The notes below the pieces were generated by a model that was given only the letters and a program-made list of their open reading frames with translations, was not told where the DNA came from and made no database searches. Of a DNA stretch of 8,368 nt, positions 6,501-8,368 are shown one piece after another. This stretch comes from Thermoplasmata archaeon (GTDB lineage: Archaea; Thermoplasmatota; Thermoplasmata; JAGHBH01). The DNA lies in NCBI GenBank assembly GCA_021161085.1, contig JAGHBH010000163.1, forward strand, positions 1 to 8,368. The letters run 5' to 3'. Positions within the stretch are counted from its first letter, which is position 1. Each line of letters begins with the position of its first letter. Both the position numbers and the translations under genes were made by a program.

Positions 6501-8368
6501 GTGAGCATCTATGCCACCGATGGCGAATACACCATCTATCAGGTGGTGAGCGTTAAAGTCACACCCGTGAACGACCCCCCCAGGAGCAATTACATACCGG
6601 ACAATCCGGACGAGTTCGAGACCCTGCCCAACACCCCCGGCATACCCGAGGGGACCGCCTACGAATACGGCGACCTGGATGATTACCTGTTTGACCCCGA
6701 GGGCGACAGCTTCAACGTCACCCCATATCAGCAGCCCGCACACTTCACGGTCACCATAGACGACACCAACACCCTATATATCGAAGTGCCCTTCGGGTGG
6801 ACGGGAACGGAGATGGTGAAGCTCACGGCCACGGACGAGCGCGGGGCCACGAGCCACCCCCACTTCTACGTCAACGTCGTCCAGGGAAACCATCCGCCCC
6901 AGGTGGTGGAGGAGAACCTGGAGGACGGCCAGATACCCCCTTACAGCCTGGACGAGGACACCTCCGCCGCCAACGTGCTCGACCTGGACGACTACTTCAC
7001 AGACCAGGATTCCGAGCTCACCTACTCGTACATGGGCGGAGCACATCTCGGCATCTCCCTCTCAGGCAGCATGGTCTCCCTCTCTCCATCCGGCAACTGG
7101 CACGGGGAGGAGACCGTGACATTCTACGCCAGCGACGGATCCAGCCAGGTCTCCCTTCTCTGGACGGTGACCGTCAACTCCGTCAACGACCCGCCGGTGC
7201 TGGTCAAGCTCCTGCCGGACGAGAGCATGGAGGAGGGGGAGACGCTCACCAACGTATTCGACCTGGACTCCTACTTCTCCGATGTGGACAGCACCCTGAC
7301 GTACACCTACCTGGGAAGCCACTACGTGGACGTGTCCATAGACAGCCAGAACCGTGTGACGCTCTACGCGCCCCAGGGATGGAGCGGAACGGACTACGTC
7401 ACCTTCAAGGCCAGCGACGGCTCGGCCTCCGCCCAGGACACCATAAAGGTCACCGTCACGCAGAAACCCACGCCCCCGGTGTGGGACACACTCCCCACCG
7501 CGGAGACGGACGAGGACACGAAGCTCAACAGCTGGATAGATCTCAAGGAGTACGTCACGGACAGCGACACGCCCAAGAGCGACCTCATGTTCTGGATAGA
7601 CAGCCAGGGAGACCACGTCACCCTCACCCTCCAGGGATCCACCCTCTCCCTCTCACCCGAGAAGGACTGGTACGGCGATGACCAGGCCGTTCTGGCCGTC
7701 AGCGACGGAGAGCACACGAGCACCACCATCCTATACATAGAGGTCAACCCGGTCAACGACCCGCCCCACGCCGTCATCTCCGCCCCATCGGACGGCAGCC
7801 TCCACCTGTCCAGGACGCTCATCACCTTCAGCGGCTCCGGCAGCACCGACGTGGAGGGCACCCTCACCTACTACTGGGACTTCGGCGACGGCAGCGGCGG
7901 CGAGGGGGTCTCCATACAGCACGTCTATGACCGCGAGGGGGTCTACACCGTCACCCTCCGGGTTGTGGACAAGGAGGGCGGCGAGGACACCGCCAGCATA
8001 ATAGTCACCACATACAACGACGCCCCGGAGATAACCTCCTACAGCCCCCAGGACGGACAGCTCAACTACGAGATAGGAGGAGGGGACGCCTTCACCGTCA
8101 CCGTGGAGGACGAGAACGACCAGAACCTGGAATACACCTGGACCCTGGACGGCGCCACGGTCAGCACCACCGGAGACCGCTACATATTCACCGCCACGGA
8201 GAGCGGAACCTTCTACCTCAGGGTCACCGTCACAGACGGCGTTGACACCACCTTCCACGAATGGAAGATCGTCGTGGCAGAGGAGAACGCCGGAGGAGGC
8301 ACAACAGGCGGCGGAGGCACAGGCGGAGGCGGGGGAGGCACGACAGGCGGCGGAGAGATTCCCACACC
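3579..8368 (+). CDS. Giant secreted multidomain surface protein (beta-helix, tandem-95/cadherin-like, PKD), C-terminus cut off
   Basis: One open frame runs 1,596 codons to the window edge. Residues 1-34 are a signal peptide with hydrophobic core MFIFFIAVAIAVLVLLIP. Residues about 48-800 form a right-handed parallel beta-helix of the PbH1/NosD-like type, with many short rungs such as IENNNFTNNGGSAI, IIRNNTFFANLG and IMNNTFILNHGSGI. Residues about 808-900 resemble a carboxypeptidase regulatory-like domain (IEGADVTIRD, then TDTSGYV). Five cadherin-like/tandem-95 domains follow at 905-1396, then a PKD domain (1397-1481, with WDFGDG at 1433-1438), an Ig-like domain (1482-1570) and a Gly/Thr-rich linker from 1571. 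The layout suggests a beta-helix tip carried on a stalk. A Gly/Thr linker commonly precedes a C-terminal membrane anchor, but that end is not visible. Likely roles are adhesion, polysaccharide binding or breakdown, or cell-surface structure; no catalytic residues could be assigned. It is divergent from the minus-strand pair. Confidence 0.92.
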   Translation, partial: MPVCKLTRCVMFIFFIAVAIAVLVLLIPSQPARGEIGGPDPITGETEGDWIIEDGDVIGIAPRTITVNGNLTIEAGGELHLLGTRLIMNCTEKGQYSITVYGLLDLSAGALITPPGPEFPSQTYKFKVIEGVLNITDSTVQYPWGENKNYDAYQEFLMNASLGTDVLNTSATNMSIDPDLNKLDRWGVFVDHGEVNMLRGVIRNSGSNGLSLNASTAYLYGSRIEYNKQDGILALNWSKVEINRTSLSFNKVDGLYMEKGYYNLTGCVLKRNGGGGFAGRQCYGTIENATATNNLAGIVCVGKNQDLAWRGSIEIHNSSIRDNWLYGIYIRFSAANVTNNTVTTLLREGVGHGAGILIASSGVTWEYRIPVYIRNNTIIGSETTIPNEVAEVLPYFLAFNALTGNGIAEVDSYLVIENNNFTNNGGSAIYDTPMPWSLEDYYTSGNIRDPGTAILIIRNNTFFANLGDPAPDLMDDWGNGIRIWRGADPYGIGIGGTTNATIMNNTFILNHGSGIMSVKGSRGPHIFLWVKNNRFIRNHNGISSTDTNTLYVYNNVFSGQTSEEIWISDSSTPNDPNEVIIDQNTLIGKNQGSAIVVGEAGGNNIKIENTVIQGFSYGIKMENSTNIDLFNVTFLSCDTGIQGTSNHTTRKYLTIEESTFEGGSIAINLGRYYLDLTDSYLWNQTDTPCLFDGEPVNGTTETGKPFLFSDNLYTLTNVEITTESGGVIGIRAMNGANVTGSHISTSGVDTIMEGTNSTVFRLLLCDFDTPERYFSLMENSTAYLGKFRIPADKNYLDDSSTIYFVWNLDVRVLSPNERPIEGADVTIRDADRNMVFDGTTDTSGYVRHIECYEAEIKRDTGGSTPVEHRLTPHNITARKGEAVDYAVVEIDSDTFVALYPNTKPYISQSLPNPVVTDEDVPIHNWVDLHDYFADPEGNNTLSFYATGVTGCGFRIDNDGIVDIIPDLDWYGTDVVSIYATDGEYTIYQVVSVKVTPVNDPPRSNYIPDNPDEFETLPNTPGIPEGTAYEYGDLDDYLFDPEGDSFNVTPYQQPAHFTVTIDDTNTLYIEVPFGWTGTEMVKLTATDERGATSHPHFYVNVVQGNHPPQVVEENLEDGQIPPYSLDEDTSAANVLDLDDYFTDQDSELTYSYMGGAHLGISLSGSMVSLSPSGNWHGEETVTFYASDGSSQVSLLWTVTVNSVNDPPVLVKLLPDESMEEGETLTNVFDLDSYFSDVDSTLTYTYLGSHYVDVSIDSQNRVTLYAPQGWSGTDYVTFKASDGSASAQDTIKVTVTQKPTPPVWDTLPTAETDEDTKLNSWIDLKEYVTDSDTPKSDLMFWIDSQGDHVTLTLQGSTLSLSPEKDWYGDDQAVLAVSDGEHTSTTILYIEVNPVNDPPHAVISAPSDGSLHLSRTLITFSGSGSTDVEGTLTYYWDFGDGSGGEGVSIQHVYDREGVYTVTLRVVDKEGGEDTASIIVTTYNDAPEITSYSPQDGQLNYEIGGGDAFTVTVEDENDQNLEYTWTLDGATVSTTGDRYIFTATESGTFYLRVTVTDGVDTTFHEWKIVVAEENAGGGTTGGGGTGGGGGGTTGGGEIPT
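6291..7766 (+). repeat. Five tandem cadherin-like (tandem-95/VNDPP) domains inside the giant protein
   Basis: Five domains of 94-106 residues lie at 905-1001, 1002-1107, 1108-1206, 1207-1300 and 1301-1396. Domains 1, 3 and 5 end in exact VNDPP; 2 ends NHPP and 4 ends TPP. Each has an aspartate-rich early motif (DLHDYFADPEG, DLDDYLFDPEG, DLDDYFTDQD, DLDSYFSDVD, DLKEYVTDSD) and a later W-x-G-x-[DE] motif (WYGTD, WTGTE, WHGEE, WSGTD, WYGDD). The paired Asp residues suggest calcium at domain junctions, as in cadherins, which would stiffen a stalk. The domains are diverged at DNA level, so this is an old duplication. Confidence 0.85.
7767..8021 (+). other. PKD domain inside the giant protein
   Basis: Residues 1397-1481 contain the PKD signature WDFGDG (1433-1438), followed by HVYDREGVYTVTLRVVD, the typical F/G-strand end. 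The first strand starts AVISAP. PKD domains are common in archaeal surface-layer and secreted proteins, where they act as spacers or interaction modules. Here it extends the stalk made by the five preceding domains. Confidence 0.9.
8292..8355 (+). repeat. Gly/Thr linker encoded by a G-rich DNA repeat
   Basis: Two 25-bp copies (8292-8316 and 8331-8355) match at 23 of 25 positions and are 39 bp, or 13 codons, apart. They encode GGGTTGGGG-type sequence. Such linkers usually join an ectodomain to a membrane anchor or sorting region. The G-rich strand could fold into quadruplexes or slip during replication, so linker length may vary between strains. Confidence 0.8.

Noticed and set aside
6797..7681. 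A 294-codon open frame on the plus strand, rich in Arg, Gly and Pro
   Set aside because: It lies inside the giant gene in another frame, whose own frame encodes clear tandem-95 domains. Its composition is typical of out-of-frame reading of G+C-rich DNA.
7062..8258. Minus-strand open frames under the tandem repeats
   Set aside because: They mirror the plus-strand domains, are Val/Gly-rich without motifs, and lack start signals.
8292..8355. G-rich repeat considered as a CRISPR-like or mobile-element repeat
   Set aside because: It is in frame and encodes a Gly/Thr linker; there are no spacers, inverted ends or target duplications.

Overview
The window looks archaeal. All three genes have a TATA-like box about 26 nt ahead of an inferred transcription start, short leaders of roughly 25-30 nt, and GAGGTG-type Shine-Dalgarno sites. 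Codon use is rich in ATA (Ile) and AGG/AGA (Arg). Secreted tandem VNDPP/PKD proteins, a KP-43-like subtilase and a GldG/DUF4350-like membrane protein together suggest a euryarchaeal lineage such as Thermoplasmatota. That placement is inference; no marker gene is present. No RNA genes, CRISPR array or mobile element are visible.

Layout: (1) Positions 1-1345, minus strand: a secreted S8-type (subtilisin-like) protease with a long, apparently duplicated N-terminal pro-region. Its C-terminal part, including the catalytic serine, lies outside the window. (2) Positions 1346-1485: a 140-bp gap holding a strong, palindromic TATA box for the protease. (3) Positions 1486-3360, minus strand: a complete 624-residue protein with one N-terminal membrane anchor and two copies of a GATase-like (DUF4350/GldG/IFT52-like) fold outside the membrane. 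(4) Positions 3361-3578: a 218-bp divergent promoter region with two back-to-back TATA elements flanking a 10-bp tandem repeat. (5) Positions 3579-8368, plus strand: the first 1,596 codons of a giant secreted protein that runs off the right edge without a stop. It has a signal peptide, a right-handed beta-helix of about 750 residues, a carboxypeptidase-regulatory-like domain, five cadherin-like/tandem-95 domains, a PKD domain, another Ig-like domain and a Gly/Thr-rich linker.

Everything encoded here is predicted to work at or outside the cell surface. The simplest reading is a surface/secretome locus: a large stalked adhesin- or glycan-binding-type protein expressed divergently from a membrane-anchored protein and a secreted protease. 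No functional link between the three is shown by the sequence. The points most worth following up are the non-canonical catalytic motifs of the protease, the internal duplication in the anchored protein, the steep N-to-C gradient of N-glycosylation sequons in the giant protein, and the repeat between the divergent promoters.
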